Origin: Gryllotalpicola protaetiae | GTDB lineage: Bacteria; Actinomycetota; Actinomycetes; Actinomycetales; Microbacteriaceae | Length of the DNA: 64,000 nt | Reading direction: 5' to 3' | Assembly (NCBI RefSeq): GCF_003627055.1 | Contig: NZ_CP032624.1 | Span: 1,426,001-1,490,000 of the forward strand | Part shown: positions 10,301-21,217 of the stretch, piece by piece | Position numbering within the stretch: position 1 is the stretch's first letter | Layout: the number at the start of each line of letters is the position of its first letter | Made by a program: the position numbers and the translations under genes | Notes under the pieces: model-generated | Seen by the model: only the letters and a program-made list of their open reading frames with translations | Databases searched by the model: none | What the model was told of the DNA's origin: nothing

Positions 10301-12530
10301 TCAGCCCGGCGGCCACGAGCGCCGCCTTGGTCGTCGTGTTGACGTCGAATTCCTTGGTGATACTGCTGCCGATCAGGTGGTACGCCACCGTGCGGAAGCT
10401 CAGCGCCGCACTTGGCGCCAGGCCGTTCCACGCGGCCACGGTCAGCGGCGTCGTCCCGGCGGAGTCCGTGTAGATCGGCGTCGCGCTCCCGAAGCGGTAG
10501 AAGTCGTTCTGCGCCGCGGGGACGAAGGTGGCCGAGGTGCGCGCGACGTCCGGCTCGTTTGCGGCCTTCGCCGACGAGTTCCAGTCGTTCGAGTAGAAGC
10601 GCACGTGGCCGTCGGCGTCCGTGTGCGCGTGCATGTACGACACCAGGGCGTCGCCCGCATCGGAGCCGCCGGTGTTGAGCGACAACGGATCGGCGAGCGC
10701 CGCGGTGACACCGGGCTTAGGCGCGACCGTGTACATGATGTGCACAGGTTCGGACGCGTACACGTTCATCGACACGGGGTCGCCGTCGGCGTCCTCGTGG
10801 ACCCAGGTGTCGTTGAGCGGCAGGAGCGCTGCGGGGATCTGCACGGTCACAACGTCACCGACGGCGAGGTTGCTGGACCGCTCCACGTTGATCCTGATGT
10901 TCGCGACGTTCGTTGGGCCCGACAGCCCGTTCGCCGCGTAGGTGCCTTGGAACGTATACGTCGTGACGGCGCCTGAGACGCTGGAGGTGGGGTTGGTGAA
11001 CGTCGCAGGCACGCAGGCGGTCGGCGCGCCCTCGCCGCCACCAGCGGGCAGCGCCGAGCAGAATGTGATGCTGTTCATGCTGCTCACCTGCATGAACTCG
11101 CCTGCTGGGTCGGTGAATGTGACATAGCCGGAGGTCGTGTCCTGACCGTTCTCGATCTCCACCGGGTGGTTCGGGGCGGCGTCGATGATCTGCTGGGCGA
11201 TCTGCCGGAACACAGCGATCAGGTCGTCCTGAGTGACGGGGGAGAAGTACTGGTCGTTGTAGCGCAGGTCATCGGCACCGGTGGGGTTGAACGGCGTGTC
11301 TGCCGGGTTCGTCGGATGGGTGACGGTGAAGCTCTGGCCACCGCTGTTGACCGGGACCGACGGCGTTCCCCCGGTGCGATAGGTGTTGAACGCGTTCGTG
11401 AAACCCGCCGTCATGGTGTTGCCGGTCGTTCCAAGCAGCTCACGTGGATTCAGCGTTGCGAGCGCAAGGTCGCGGCCCTGCGCCGAGAGGCCCTGAATGC
11501 CGAGGCCGATCGTGTAGACGCGAGGGTTGACCGCGAGCGCGGGGTCGGCGTCGTTGTACACCGACGCGATCTTCTTCTTGAGGAACGACGCCGCCATCGC
11601 GGCGAGGAATCCGTTGCCGTAGTACTGCGTCGTCGTCGGCGAGGACGGGCCCTGGTTGAGGCCGGACTCAGCGACGGCCCACCACGCAGGCTGCGCTGCC
11701 GAATACGTCGGCTCGCCGTCGGTGAAGACGATCACGTTGGGGACGCGCTGGTTCTCACCCGTCACCGCGGCGCTGGGCTGGTTCGCCAGCTGGTTCATGC
11801 CCGTGACGATGCCGCGCTGGATGTTCGTGCTCTGGACGGAGCCGCTCACCGTTCCTGCGGTCAGAGTCTGGCCGTTGCCGAGCGTGATCGTCAGGGTGAC
11901 GGTATTGCCCACCTGAGTCCGCGTCATCCTGACGTAATGGGTCGGGTTGCTCGTTCCCGAAAGCGGTACCGGCGCACCCAGCGCTTGCAGCACACCGGAG
12001 TTCGTGCCGAACTGGACTATGGCGATGCGGTTCTCGGGGTTGTCATCGGCGATGATGCCGATCGCGACGTCAAGCGCCTGCACCATCGCATACGCGCGGG
12101 AGTTGGTGTACGAGGTCGTTCCGGACGCGCTCGTGCAGGTCGAGGTGCTGCCGACGCATTGCAGCATCGAGTACGAGTTGTCGAGCACCATCGAGACGTC
12201 GATCGGCACCTGCTCTTCGCCGATGACGTGACGGGTGGAACCGAGCGCGGAAAGCGCGACGCCTAGTTCGTCAGGCCCGCCGCTCCCGCCAGCCAGTGTG
12301 CTGCTGTCGAAGACCGTCTTGTCGGTCCAGATGCGGCCGGGATCGCTGGAGAGCTGGTCGTTGCCGACGGTGTGCGCCCCGGGGAACTCGCGATAGGTCG
12401 CAGGGTCGGCTGCTTTGGTCGCCGGGGCGGGGCCCACGGGTGCTGCGTGCGCAGCTGGGGCGAGCGCCGCGAGTCCCGACGTCAGCAATCCGACCGCCAA
12501 TGCGGCGGCCACGACCCTCTTGATCCCCAC
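7392..12530 (-). CDS. Giant vWA-domain pilus-tip-like adhesin with pilin isopeptide repeats
   Basis: 1712 residues. A Sec signal peptide ends near AHA-APV (about residue 30). A von Willebrand A domain follows with the MIDAS motif DNSYSM near 115 and FTDGEP. A SpaA/prealbumin-like domain lies around 860-960 (RLIISKQT ... ARADFVNTY). Then come four or five repeats of the streptococcal pilin isopeptide type, starting with K-V/T-L-x-G-R near residues 975, 1260, 1400 and 1545, with a divergent copy near 1105; each has an inner E-x-G and ends near NTY/NTF, positions expected for Lys-Asn isopeptide bonds. The C-terminus has a membrane helix and FLRRKRG tail, but no canonical LPXTG, only PSVGTGG. GTG start preceded by GGGAG. 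Confidence 0.85.
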   Translation of the reverse strand: MGIKRVVAAALAVGLLTSGLAALAPAAHAAPVGPAPATKAADPATYREFPGAHTVGNDQLSSDPGRIWTDKTVFDSSTLAGGSGGPDELGVALSALGSTRHVIGEEQVPIDVSMVLDNSYSMLQCVGSTSTCTSASGTTSYTNSRAYAMVQALDVAIGIIADDNPENRIAIVQFGTNSGVLQALGAPVPLSGTSNPTHYVRMTRTQVGNTVTLTITLGNGQTLTAGTVSGSVQSTNIQRGIVTGMNQLANQPSAAVTGENQRVPNVIVFTDGEPTYSAAQPAWWAVAESGLNQGPSSPTTTQYYGNGFLAAMAASFLKKKIASVYNDADPALAVNPRVYTIGLGIQGLSAQGRDLALATLNPRELLGTTGNTMTAGFTNAFNTYRTGGTPSVPVNSGGQSFTVTHPTNPADTPFNPTGADDLRYNDQYFSPVTQDDLIAVFRQIAQQIIDAAPNHPVEIENGQDTTSGYVTFTDPAGEFMQVSSMNSITFCSALPAGGGEGAPTACVPATFTNPTSSVSGAVTTYTFQGTYAANGLSGPTNVANIRINVERSSNLAVGDVVTVQIPAALLPLNDTWVHEDADGDPVSMNVYASEPVHIMYTVAPKPGVTAALADPLSLNTGGSDAGDALVSYMHAHTDADGHVRFYSNDWNSSAKAANEPDVARTSATFVPAAQNDFYRFGSATPIYTDSAGTTPLTVAAWNGLAPSAALSFRTVAYHLIGSSITKEFDVNTTTKAALVAAGLTVDDAVDGEIVAPAGMADYSSRATSLDHEKCLSLSWVGNNPVCSDPARGNVTATDDWARRTTWGDVGAAGPLAVGTGAVAAALGNNGYLSYEVPGRLIISKQTQADAGLNPNPDTLFGFTVTLGNISSGATFPYSVFNASDPTTAVSSGTVGSGGTIQLKAGQLAEILGLPNGATWSVAEPTPPPGYTQTSPAPSSPQSGTIALPQTTPARADFVNTYSPAPTPAVAGPAIEKVLNGRDWSPTDTFEARLCPVNGPETCESLTLTQAAQSGVFAARAFDTPGTFDFTITETRGGTPGITYSAAEYRWRVVVTDNGTGTLAASSTLTQLRNDDGAAGEAGATTATFTNTFDATEVGVRLTADKLITDLTLPAGEQERAPSVAYNFEFRFLGSAQLNAPTAPTFNGQPSAVASNQPGGTSVISPELLFTSGHVGYTYYYSVVEQPGSLGGVTYDDAAFVYRLTVGATGDPAVVQVTQDVCRTTAAALTGASDGGCTAFGDTAVQFMNTYDAAPATAALSGTKVLEGRPWASGDTFSFDLAASGADTQAAVTSGAVILPTQTTVTVGAAQASGASAPFSFDTITFTRQGTFQFRVSEATDPAPAGVTMDEHWMIADVVVTDSDLDGQLEATVTIQGGEAASTFTNRWSAGLVFNGVDLIKTLTGRELRLGEFEFTVVPADAASAEIAGIPTTGATIANGDPTGAPGLSRLLEGIVFSSTDIGSSFVFHISEAGGSLGGVTYDPTQWTVTLTPGLSAAGDELDVVATVTDGTTTTSTSALAGETPQVSFANTYAADPVTATPEFSKTLIGRAWSADEVFTFQLTAVTPGAPLPAQTTVNVTQANAESFGFGAITFTEPGEFSYLVREGIPSDKQGLTFDINQAMATVTVTDDGEGALAAQIVYDGDENFVNYVQPVPPCPGQSDCPEVAGPSVGTGGTLAEPDAPWPWQLVLGGLAAVAAVLSLVLFLRRKRG

Positions 12531-12716
12531 TGCGGCTCCCGGTGATGAGGTATTGATCGGTCATCAGTGCAGCGCTTGCGGTCACCCGCGTATCAGCGCG
12601 AATCGTGGGGAAATACCGCCCCCAGGGCACAAACTAGCGCGCAGCGGTGGCCACGCGCCAGACTCCGGCCTGTTGCAGCACGCGCGCAACACCGATGGCC
12701 GGGGTGCCGCTGGAGC

Positions 12717-13301
12717 CTAGCGCAGGCCCATCGTCGCGAGCCGGATCAGCCGCTGCAGCGCGGCGTCGGAATCGCCACGACGTTCGGCGGCCCACGCGAG
12801 CGATCCGATCAGGGCGTTGAGATCGGATGCCTGCACATCGGCGCGCACCGCCCCCGCGGCCTTCGCCCGCGCGAGCAGCGTGTCGGTTCCCGTGCGCATC
12901 GGCTGGCACTTCGTGCCGAGCGGCGAGTTCGGGTCCTGCAGCGCGATCGCGATCGACTCGGGAAGCCCGCCGTAGGTGCGCAGGTGGCGCGCGAGCTCGA
13001 GGATCCACTCATCGAGGGCCTCGCCGGCGTCGGGCTCAGCGATGAGCCGACGCGCAGTATCGCCGAGGTCGGTGAGCGCGCCGTGCAATGCGGCTGCGAG
13101 CAGAGCGTCGCGGGTGGGGAAGTGGCGGTACAGCGTGCCGGGGCCGACGCCCGCGCGGCATGCGATGTCGTCGAGCGACGCCCCGGTGCCGTTCTCGGCG
13201 AAGGCCTGCGTGGCGACCTGCACGATCTTGTCGTAGTTGCGCTGCGCATCCGCGCGCAGGGGCCGCCTCACCGTCGCGGCGTCGGTACTCATCTCGTTCA
13301 C
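12717..13301 (-). CDS. TetR family repressor of the adjacent MFS pump
   Basis: 194-residue TetR-type regulator. The N-terminal helix-turn-helix is clear (ASLDDIACRAGVGPGTLYRHFPTRDALLAA, about residues 41-70); the C-terminal ligand and dimer domain is variable, as usual. It is divergent from the DHA2-type efflux gene at 13418 and shares with it a 116-bp region holding a promoter embedded in an inverted repeat. This layout is that of a self-regulated efflux repressor responding to a drug-like ligand; the ligand cannot be inferred. Confidence 0.88.
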   Translation of the reverse strand: MNEMSTDAATVRRPLRADAQRNYDKIVQVATQAFAENGTGASLDDIACRAGVGPGTLYRHFPTRDALLAAALHGALTDLGDTARRLIAEPDAGEALDEWILELARHLRTYGGLPESIAIALQDPNSPLGTKCQPMRTGTDTLLARAKAAGAVRADVQASDLNALIGSLAWAAERRGDSDAALQRLIRLATMGLR

Positions 13302-13322
13302 TCCCAGCGAACCGGATTCATC

Positions 13323-13361
13323 CTCCGCTTGTTGACAAAGCGGAGCCAGTCTCCATATATT
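13323..13361 (+). promoter_or_regulatory. Promoter and overlapping TetR operator for MFS gene
   Basis: TTGACA (13332-13337) and TATATT (13356-13361) are 18 bp apart, a near-consensus promoter pointing at the MFS gene. The -35 box lies inside an inverted repeat CTCCGCTT-N7-AAGCGGAG (13323-13345), so repressor binding would block RNA polymerase directly. Confidence 0.75.
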
Positions 13362-13417
13362 GAGGATTCCGAGAGACGGAGACTTCCTCCGGATTCGGAA
13401 AGACCATACACCTTCTC

Positions 13418-14938
13418 GTGACGGGACAACCCTTGACCGACACTCTTTCCCTTGATCTCACAGCCGAGACGACGGATGCCCCGCGGCGCGCGGCGGGCAA
13501 AGCATCCTCACTTTCGAGCCGCGGCCTGGCCGCGGCGAGCGGCAAGCGCGGAAAGGCTTCCGCACTTGCCCTCGTCACCGTGTTCATCACCCAGCTCATG
13601 CTCGTCGTCGACGCGAGCATCGTGAACGTCGCGCTTCCGGACATCCAGAAGGCGCTGCACTTCACGCCGAGCGGCCTGAGCTGGGTCGTCACCGGCTATG
13701 CGCTCGCGTTCGCGGGGCTCATGCTGCTGACGGGCAAACTCGGCTCGAAGATCGGCGCCAAGCGGGCGCTCATCATCGGCACGCTCGTCTTCATCGTCGC
13801 CAGCGCTGCCGGGGGGCTCGCGCCGACGGCATCCGCCCTCATCGTCGCCCGTGTCGTGCAGGGCATCGGCGCTGCGATCGCCGCGCCGAGCACGCTCGTG
13901 CTGCTCATCGAGAACACCACCCCCGGGGCGCAGCGCAACCGCGCGATGAGCCTGTTCGTGCTCGCGGCTGGCTCGGGGGGCGCCATCGGGCTGATCCTCG
14001 GCGGCGTGCTCACCACCGGCTTCGGCTGGGAGTGGGTCATGTTCGTCAACGTGCCGATCGGCATCCTGATCGCGCTCGGCGCCGCGTTCTTCCTGCGCGA
14101 GACGGAGCGCACGGGCGAGCGGCTCGACTTCGGCGGCGCGACCACCAGCGTGATCGCGATGGTCGCGCTCGTCTACGGCTTCACCTCTGCGGCCACCTCG
14201 GGCTGGGGCAGCCCCGTCGTGATCGTGTCGTTCGCGGTCGCTGTCGCATCGCTCACCGCCCTCGTGCTGATCGAGCGCGGGCACCGCTCACCGGTGGTGC
14301 CGCTGCAGCTGTTCACCCGATCCCGCTCGGCCGTGCCGCTCGTGTCGATGCTGCTCGTGCCGGCCGGCATGTTCGCGTTCTTCTACCTGATCACCCTGTT
14401 CACGCAGGACGTCTACCACTTCAGCCCCCTCGGCACCGGCCTCTCGCTGCTGCCGTTCGTCACCGTGATGATCGTCGTCTCGCAGTTCGCCCCGCGGCTC
14501 CTGCCGCAGTTCGGCGAGCGACTCGTCGGCGCGGTTGGACTGGCCGCCCTGGTGATCGGGCTCGGCTGGCTGTCGCAGCTGCAGGCGTCGGAGAGCTATG
14601 CGGCAGGCATCCTCGGCCCCATCGTCGTGATGGGCGTCGGAGCCGGCCTGACGTTCGCGCCCATCACCGGGCTCATCATGGCGCACGCGCCCGAGGGCCA
14701 CGTCGGCGCGACGTCGTCGGTGCTGCAGACGATGCAGCAGCTCGGCGGGTCGATCGGAGTCGCCGTGTTGTCGACCGTGTTCGTCTCGGCGGCCGCGACC
14801 GCCGGGCTCGCGGGTGGCCTGACCACCGCGATCATCGGCGGGGTCGTGTTCGTCGGCGTCGCGTTCGTGCTCTATGCGCTGTGGGGATCGAACGCCCCGG
14901 CTGTGCAGACGGATGCCGCACCGGTCGTCACTCACTAG
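13418..14938 (+). CDS. MFS multidrug efflux transporter, DHA2 (EmrB/QacA-like)
   Basis: About 506 residues with a hydrophobic pattern for 14 membrane helices. The first helix holds LVVDASIVNVALPDIQKAL, typical of the DHA2 family, followed by the loop GKLGSKIGAKRALIIG (motif A) and RVVQGIGAAIAAPSTLVLL (motif C-like). The N-terminal 45 residues are polar and poorly conserved. GTG 13418 gives the longest frame; TTG 13433 is an alternative, and no strong Shine-Dalgarno decides between them. Divergent TetR gene and embedded operator indicate inducible export of a toxic compound. The 3' end carries a copy of the family A repeat motif, so the last residues (PVVTH) are repeat-derived. Confidence 0.88.
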   Translation: MTGQPLTDTLSLDLTAETTDAPRRAAGKASSLSSRGLAAASGKRGKASALALVTVFITQLMLVVDASIVNVALPDIQKALHFTPSGLSWVVTGYALAFAGLMLLTGKLGSKIGAKRALIIGTLVFIVASAAGGLAPTASALIVARVVQGIGAAIAAPSTLVLLIENTTPGAQRNRAMSLFVLAAGSGGAIGLILGGVLTTGFGWEWVMFVNVPIGILIALGAAFFLRETERTGERLDFGGATTSVIAMVALVYGFTSAATSGWGSPVVIVSFAVAVASLTALVLIERGHRSPVVPLQLFTRSRSAVPLVSMLLVPAGMFAFFYLITLFTQDVYHFSPLGTGLSLLPFVTVMIVVSQFAPRLLPQFGERLVGAVGLAALVIGLGWLSQLQASESYAAGILGPIVVMGVGAGLTFAPITGLIMAHAPEGHVGATSSVLQTMQQLGGSIGVAVLSTVFVSAAATAGLAGGLTTAIIGGVVFVGVAFVLYALWGSNAPAVQTDAAPVVTH

Positions 14939-15097
14939 CGGTAGCCCGGTAGCCCGGCCGGCCCGCAGCCCGGTCGTCACTTTGTCGCTCGATCTTGAAT
15001 TCTGGGCGGACTTTGTGACGACCGGGCGGCGTCGCGCCAGCCCGGTCGTCACAAAGTCATCCCGCCGCAGCGGATTCGCCGACAAACTGACGACCGG
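14922..15097. repeat. Family A palindromic repeats, copy group 1
   Basis: Between convergent genes. Unit 1 has perfect 12-bp arms CCCGGTCGTCAC (14969-14980) and GTGACGACCGGG (15015-15026). Unit 2 has 10-bp arms CCGGTCGTCA (15042-15051) and TGACGACCGG (15088-15097). A further half-copy CCGGTCGTCAC (14922-14932) overlaps the 3' end of the MFS gene. The arms are followed inwards by CAAAGTC or similar. The same motif recurs at 49.13-49.26 kb. Confidence 0.85.
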
Positions 15098-15105
15098 CGG
15101 CTGGG

Positions 15106-16155
15106 CTACGGGCGCAGCAGCACCTTGATCGCGCGGCGCTCGTCCATCGCAGCGTAGGCCTCGGCGACCTCGGCGAGCGGCAGCTCGAGGTCGAAAACGC
15201 GGCCGGGCTTGAGAGCGCCGCTCCAGACCTCGGGCAACAGCTCCTCGATGTAGTTGCGCACGGGAGCCATGCCGCCGCGCACCCCGACGTTCGAGTCGAA
15301 CAGCTGCCGCACCGGCAGCTCGGGGCCGCCGCTCGGCACGCCGACGAAGCCGACCTGGCCGCCGGGGCGGGCGACGCGCAGCGCCTGGTCCATCGAGTCC
15401 TTCGTTCCGACGCACTCGAGCACGGCATCCGCCCCGATACCGTCGAACAGCTCCTTGACCGCCGCGATGCCCTCGTCGCCGCGCGCCGCGACGATGTCTG
15501 TCGCGCCGAAGTCGCGGCCGAGGTTCTGCCGGTCTTCGTGGCGCGACATCAGCACGATGCGTGCCGCGCCCAGGCGGTGCGCGGCGAGCACACCCAGCAG
15601 CCCGACGGCGCCGTCGCCGACGACCGCCACGTTCGAGCCCTGCTTCACACCGGCCGAGACTGCGGCGTGGTGACCGGTGCCGAACACGTCCGCGAGGGTC
15701 AGCAGATGCGGCACCAGTTCGTCGGCCGGCCAGGACGGCGTCGCGACGAGCGAGCCGTCGGCGTGCGGCACGCGCACGTACTCGCCCTGCGCGCCGGGCA
15801 GCGCGTTGCCCCAATGGTCATGGCCGCCCCACCAGCCGATCTCGAGGCACGAGGTCGTGAAGCCGTTGCGGCAGTTCACGCAGGTCATGTCGCAGTCGTA
15901 GAACGGGGCGATGACGAAGTCGCCCACCTCGATCCTCGACACTTCGGAGCCGACGGATTCCACGACACCGACGAACTCGTGCCCGATGCGCGCCGGCCGC
16001 GGCACCGGCGAGATGCCCCGGTAGCGCCAGAGGTCAGAGCCGCAGACACAGGCGGCGACCACCTTCACGATGGCGTCGGTGCCCCTGATCAGCTCGGGCT
16101 TCGGAACCTCTTCGTATCGCACGTCGTTCTTGCCGTAGATCGTCGTCGCATGCAT
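15106..16155 (-). CDS. Zinc-dependent alcohol dehydrogenase family protein
   Basis: 349-residue medium-chain dehydrogenase. Catalytic zinc ligands are suggested by CVCGSDLW (Cys near 38) and GHEFVG (His-Glu), and the structural zinc loop is short, with CDMTCVNC and a later Cys. The nucleotide-binding glycine motif is VVGDGAVGLLGVLAA. ATG 16155 begins the conserved MHATTIYGKNDVRYEEVPKPE; a much longer upstream frame exists but has no homology and would overlap the neighbouring gene. Substrate unknown. It resembles the frameshifted dehydrogenase at 54.6-55.6 kb in N-terminal pattern (MKALVYHGPGE...), suggesting related enzymes, one intact and one broken. Confidence 0.88.
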   Translation of the reverse strand: MHATTIYGKNDVRYEEVPKPELIRGTDAIVKVVAACVCGSDLWRYRGISPVPRPARIGHEFVGVVESVGSEVSRIEVGDFVIAPFYDCDMTCVNCRNGFTTSCLEIGWWGGHDHWGNALPGAQGEYVRVPHADGSLVATPSWPADELVPHLLTLADVFGTGHHAAVSAGVKQGSNVAVVGDGAVGLLGVLAAHRLGAARIVLMSRHEDRQNLGRDFGATDIVAARGDEGIAAVKELFDGIGADAVLECVGTKDSMDQALRVARPGGQVGFVGVPSGGPELPVRQLFDSNVGVRGGMAPVRNYIEELLPEVWSGALKPGRVFDLELPLAEVAEAYAAMDERRAIKVLLRP

Positions 16156-16264
16156 GCCGTCAGCGTACCGACCGCGTGCGCGGGAAAAACGTTCCTTGCG
16201 CGGGAGAAGCTTCGCCCGCGGACGTGCCGTTTCACCCGCGCACACAGCGGCTAGCGTGAGGGGC

Positions 16265-18139
16265 ATGCCCTTCTCGACGCCCGACGCGTTCACGACCCGG
16301 CCCACCCTGCGCGGCAGCTTCGGAATGGCGGCTTCCACGCACTGGCTCGCGACGGCCACGGCGCAGTCGGTGCTCGAGCGCGGCGGCAACGCCTTCGACG
16401 CGGCGGTCGCCGCGGGCTTCGTGCTCCACGTCGTCGAGCCGCATCTGAATGGGCCCGGCGGCGATCTCACGGGATTGTTCGCGACGGATGCCGAGGGTGT
16501 CCGCGTCTTCATGGGCCAGGGCGCCGCGCCCGCGCGTGCGACGATCGAGCACTACCGAGACGTCGAGGGGCTGACCGAGATCCCCGGCTCCGGCGCGCTC
16601 GCCGCCGCGGTACCCGGGGCGGTGGATGCCTGGCTGTGGCTGCTCGCCGCGCACGGCACCTGGGAGCTCGACGCGGTGCTGCGCTACGCGATCGGGTACG
16701 CCCAGGACGGACATCCGGTCGCCCCCGGCGTCGTCACGACCATCGAGCGCATCGCGCCGCACTTCCGCGCGCACTGGCCGTCGTCGGCCGCGCTCTGGCT
16801 CGACGAGGCGGGCAACGCGCCACGCCCGCACGCCGTCGTCACGAACCCTGCCTACGCACAGGTTCTGCTGCGGCTCATCGCCGCCGGGCCCGACGACGGC
16901 ACTCGGGTCGACCGCATCGACGCGGCGCGCGCCGTCTGGAAGACGGGTTTCGTCGCCCAGGCCATGGAGTCCTTCGCCGCACAGCCCCACTGGCACAGCG
17001 ACGGGCGGGAGCACGCGGGTGTGCTGCAGGCATCCGACCTGGCACTCTTCGAGCCGGGCGCGGAAGAGCCGGTCACCCTTGATTTCCGAGGGCTGACGAT
17101 CGCCAAGACCGGCCCGTGGGGGCAGGGGCCGGTGCTGCTGCAGATGCTCGCGATCCTCGAGGCATACGGCCGCCTGCACGGACTCACCGACGAGCACCTC
17201 GACCCGTCGACAGCGTTCGGAATCCACGTGATCGCCGAGGCCGAGAAGCTCGCCCTCGCCGATCGCGACGCCTGGTACGGCGACCCCGCGTTCGTGGATG
17301 TGCCGCTCGCGACGCTGCTCTCGCCGGCCTATGCGGAAGAGCGCGCCGCGCTCATCGGCGAGCGCGCGAGCGCCGAGCTGCGCCCCGGCTCGCCCGACGG
17401 GCGCGTTCCTGTGGCGCTGACCGGCGCGCAGGGCGTGGGCAAGACCGGGCTGGTCGATGACATCGACGAGACGGATGCCTCAGCCGAAGACGCAGCCCCC
17501 GGCGACGACCCGGGAGCCGAGCTCGCCACCGACGCCAACGGCCAGACCCGCGGCGACACCTGCCACCTCGACGTGATCGACGCCGCCGGAAACCTCGTCA
17601 CGGTGACGCCGTCGGGCGGGTGGCTGCAGTCGTCCCCGACGATCCCGGAGCTCGGCTTCTGCCTCGGCACCCGCCTGCAGATGTCGTGGCTCGACGAGTC
17701 CTCGCCGAGCGCGCTTCGCCCAGGCGCGCGGCCGCGCACGACCCTGTCGGCGACGCTCGTGATCGGGTCCGACGGGTCGCCGCTGTTCAGTCTCGGCACC
17801 CCGGGCGGCGACCAGCAGGACCAATGGCAGCTTCCCGCTCTGCTGCGGATGATCGTCGGCGGGTGGGATGCCCAGCAGGCGATCGACGCCCCCGCCTTCC
17901 ACACCACGAGCCACCTCTCGAGCTTCTGGCCGCGGGTGTGGGAGCCGGCCGGGCTCATCGTCGAAGGCCGCGTCGGGGCATCTGTCATCGCCGAGCTCGA
18001 AGCGCGCGGCCACCGCGTCACCGTGCCCGGCGACTGGTCGCTCGGCCGGCTCTCGGCCGTCGGCCGCGCGCCGTCGACGGGCACGCTCTGGGCGGCGGCG
18101 AACCCGCGCGGCGCGCAGGGCTACGCCGCCGGACGCTGA
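16265..18139 (+). CDS. ggt: Gamma-glutamyltransferase family protein
   Basis: 624-residue N-terminal nucleophile hydrolase, made as a proenzyme that cleaves itself at the nucleophile Thr432 in GDTCHLDVID. Family marks include GGNAFDAAVAAGFVLHVVEPHLNGPGGD, AAVPGAVDAW, and a C-terminal PSGGWLQSSPTIP and TLSATLVIGSDG. Just before the processing site is an acidic, disordered-looking linker (about 395-425, rich in Asp, Glu, Ala). No signal peptide is obvious, unlike E. coli Ggt, so location is uncertain; some actinobacterial homologues act in the cytosol. Role in glutathione-like or other gamma-glutamyl compounds is inferred. Divergent from the alcohol dehydrogenase with a 109-bp gap. Confidence 0.88.
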   Translation: MPFSTPDAFTTRPTLRGSFGMAASTHWLATATAQSVLERGGNAFDAAVAAGFVLHVVEPHLNGPGGDLTGLFATDAEGVRVFMGQGAAPARATIEHYRDVEGLTEIPGSGALAAAVPGAVDAWLWLLAAHGTWELDAVLRYAIGYAQDGHPVAPGVVTTIERIAPHFRAHWPSSAALWLDEAGNAPRPHAVVTNPAYAQVLLRLIAAGPDDGTRVDRIDAARAVWKTGFVAQAMESFAAQPHWHSDGREHAGVLQASDLALFEPGAEEPVTLDFRGLTIAKTGPWGQGPVLLQMLAILEAYGRLHGLTDEHLDPSTAFGIHVIAEAEKLALADRDAWYGDPAFVDVPLATLLSPAYAEERAALIGERASAELRPGSPDGRVPVALTGAQGVGKTGLVDDIDETDASAEDAAPGDDPGAELATDANGQTRGDTCHLDVIDAAGNLVTVTPSGGWLQSSPTIPELGFCLGTRLQMSWLDESSPSALRPGARPRTTLSATLVIGSDGSPLFSLGTPGGDQQDQWQLPALLRMIVGGWDAQQAIDAPAFHTTSHLSSFWPRVWEPAGLIVEGRVGASVIAELEARGHRVTVPGDWSLGRLSAVGRAPSTGTLWAAANPRGAQGYAAGR

Positions 18140-18145
18140 ATCCCA

Positions 18146-18772
18146 CTACACGCCCCAGTCGCCGCCGCCGTCGAAGCCGCCCCCGTCGAAGCCGCCGCCG
18201 TTGTCCCATCCGGCCTGGTCGAAGCCCTGACCGGCATCCGACTGGCCCTGGTCTTGACCCTGACCCTGGTCGAAGCCGCTGTCGTAACCCTGGTCGTAGC
18301 CCTGCTCGAACGCCTGGTCCTGCCCGCCGCCGAAGCCGTCGCCGCCGAAGAGGTTCGAGATGCCCTCGAACAGGAAGAGGCCACCGGCGATGCCGACCGC
18401 GCTCGACGCGGCCTGCGCAAGGAAGCTCGAGCTGCCACGCTGGGCGTAGTAGGGCTGCTGGTACTGCTGATTCTGCGGCGGCGCGTACTGCTGCTGACCG
18501 AACCCGCCCCCGAACAGGCCGGAGAACAGCCCGCCGCCGCGGTTCTGCTGCTGCGCACGCTGCCGCGCCTGCAGCTGCTGGATCTGAGTCTGGGCCTGAC
18601 GCAGCCCCTCCTGTTGAAGAAGAACAGCCTGCGTAAGCAGGTAGACCGCGTCGGGTTGGGACGCGACGCGGTGGGCGATCACCTGGGCCGCCTCGGGGTC
18701 CTTGGTGACGGGCTGAGCCTTGCTGAGTTCCGTGGCGAGATCGTCGATCAAGCGACGGTCGTTGTTGTCCAT
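18146..18772 (-). CDS. DUF2076-like Gly/Gln-rich protein
   Basis: 208 residues. The N-terminal ~60 residues (DNNDRRLIDDLATELSKAQPVTKDPEAAQVI, then DAVYLLTQAVLLQQEGL) match the DUF2076 pattern. Then come Gln-rich and Gly/Phe-rich stretches, a short hydrophobic segment (about 120-140, SAVGIAGGLFLFEGI), and a low-complexity tail rich in Gly, Asp, Gln and Phe with FDGGG repeats. ATG 18772 is preferred because GGGAG lies 6-10 bases upstream; GTG 18787 would start inside that site. DUF2076 proteins are described as possible envelope proteins, but function is unknown. It ends 6 bp from the convergent gamma-glutamyltransferase. Confidence 0.75.
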   Translation of the reverse strand: MDNNDRRLIDDLATELSKAQPVTKDPEAAQVIAHRVASQPDAVYLLTQAVLLQQEGLRQAQTQIQQLQARQRAQQQNRGGGLFSGLFGGGFGQQQYAPPQNQQYQQPYYAQRGSSSFLAQAASSAVGIAGGLFLFEGISNLFGGDGFGGGQDQAFEQGYDQGYDSGFDQGQGQDQGQSDAGQGFDQAGWDNGGGFDGGGFDGGGDWGV

Positions 18773-18797
18773 GGTTATTTCTCCCACGACGACGAAT

Positions 18798-18828
18798 GCC
18801 GCCGACCCCGGTTCAGGGAGTCGGCGGC
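18798..18828 (-). terminator. Hairpin after clpB
   Basis: Arms GCCGCCGAC (18798-18806) and GTCGGCGGC (18820-18828) form a 9-bp GC stem, extended by further pairs. It lies about 30 bp after the clpB stop. There is no T-run, so termination is likely but not certain. Confidence 0.5.
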
Positions 18829-18856
18829 ATCCGCTCAGCAGGCGTAAAGGAAACGG

Positions 18857-21055
<2,199 letters not shown>

Positions 21056-21121
21056 GTTGTGCGGTTCGTCCTTCTGGTCTGGGATTTGTGGCGGCGGATG
21101 CCAGACGGCACTCGCCTCTCA

Positions 21122-21146
21122 AAGTTGAGTCTACTTGGCTCAACTT
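21122..21146 (-). promoter_or_regulatory. HAIR-like operator (HspR site) upstream of clpB
   Basis: Inverted repeat AAGTTGAG-N9-CTCAACTT, which can be read as GTTGAGC-N7-ACTCAAC on the clpB strand. This matches the HspR-associated inverted repeat (CTTGAGT-N7-ACTCAAG) in spacing and in most positions, and lies 67-91 bp before the clpB start. hspR itself is in this window. Confidence 0.75.
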
Positions 21147-21217
21147 CACCTGACCAGCGGTTATTCCGCCCGAGGCGTACTGCGCTGCGACCGGAGATCA
21201 CCGACCGAAGCACAGAC

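Noticed and set aside
8667-10976. 769-residue plus-strand frame opposite the adhesin
   Set aside because: Arg/Gly/Val-rich composition typical of the antisense of GC-rich genes; no domain, no ribosome site, fully inside a convincing gene.
14922-15097. Family A units as insertion-sequence ends
   Set aside because: Units are under 70 bp, carry no transposase, and no target duplication is evident; they fit small palindromic repeats better.
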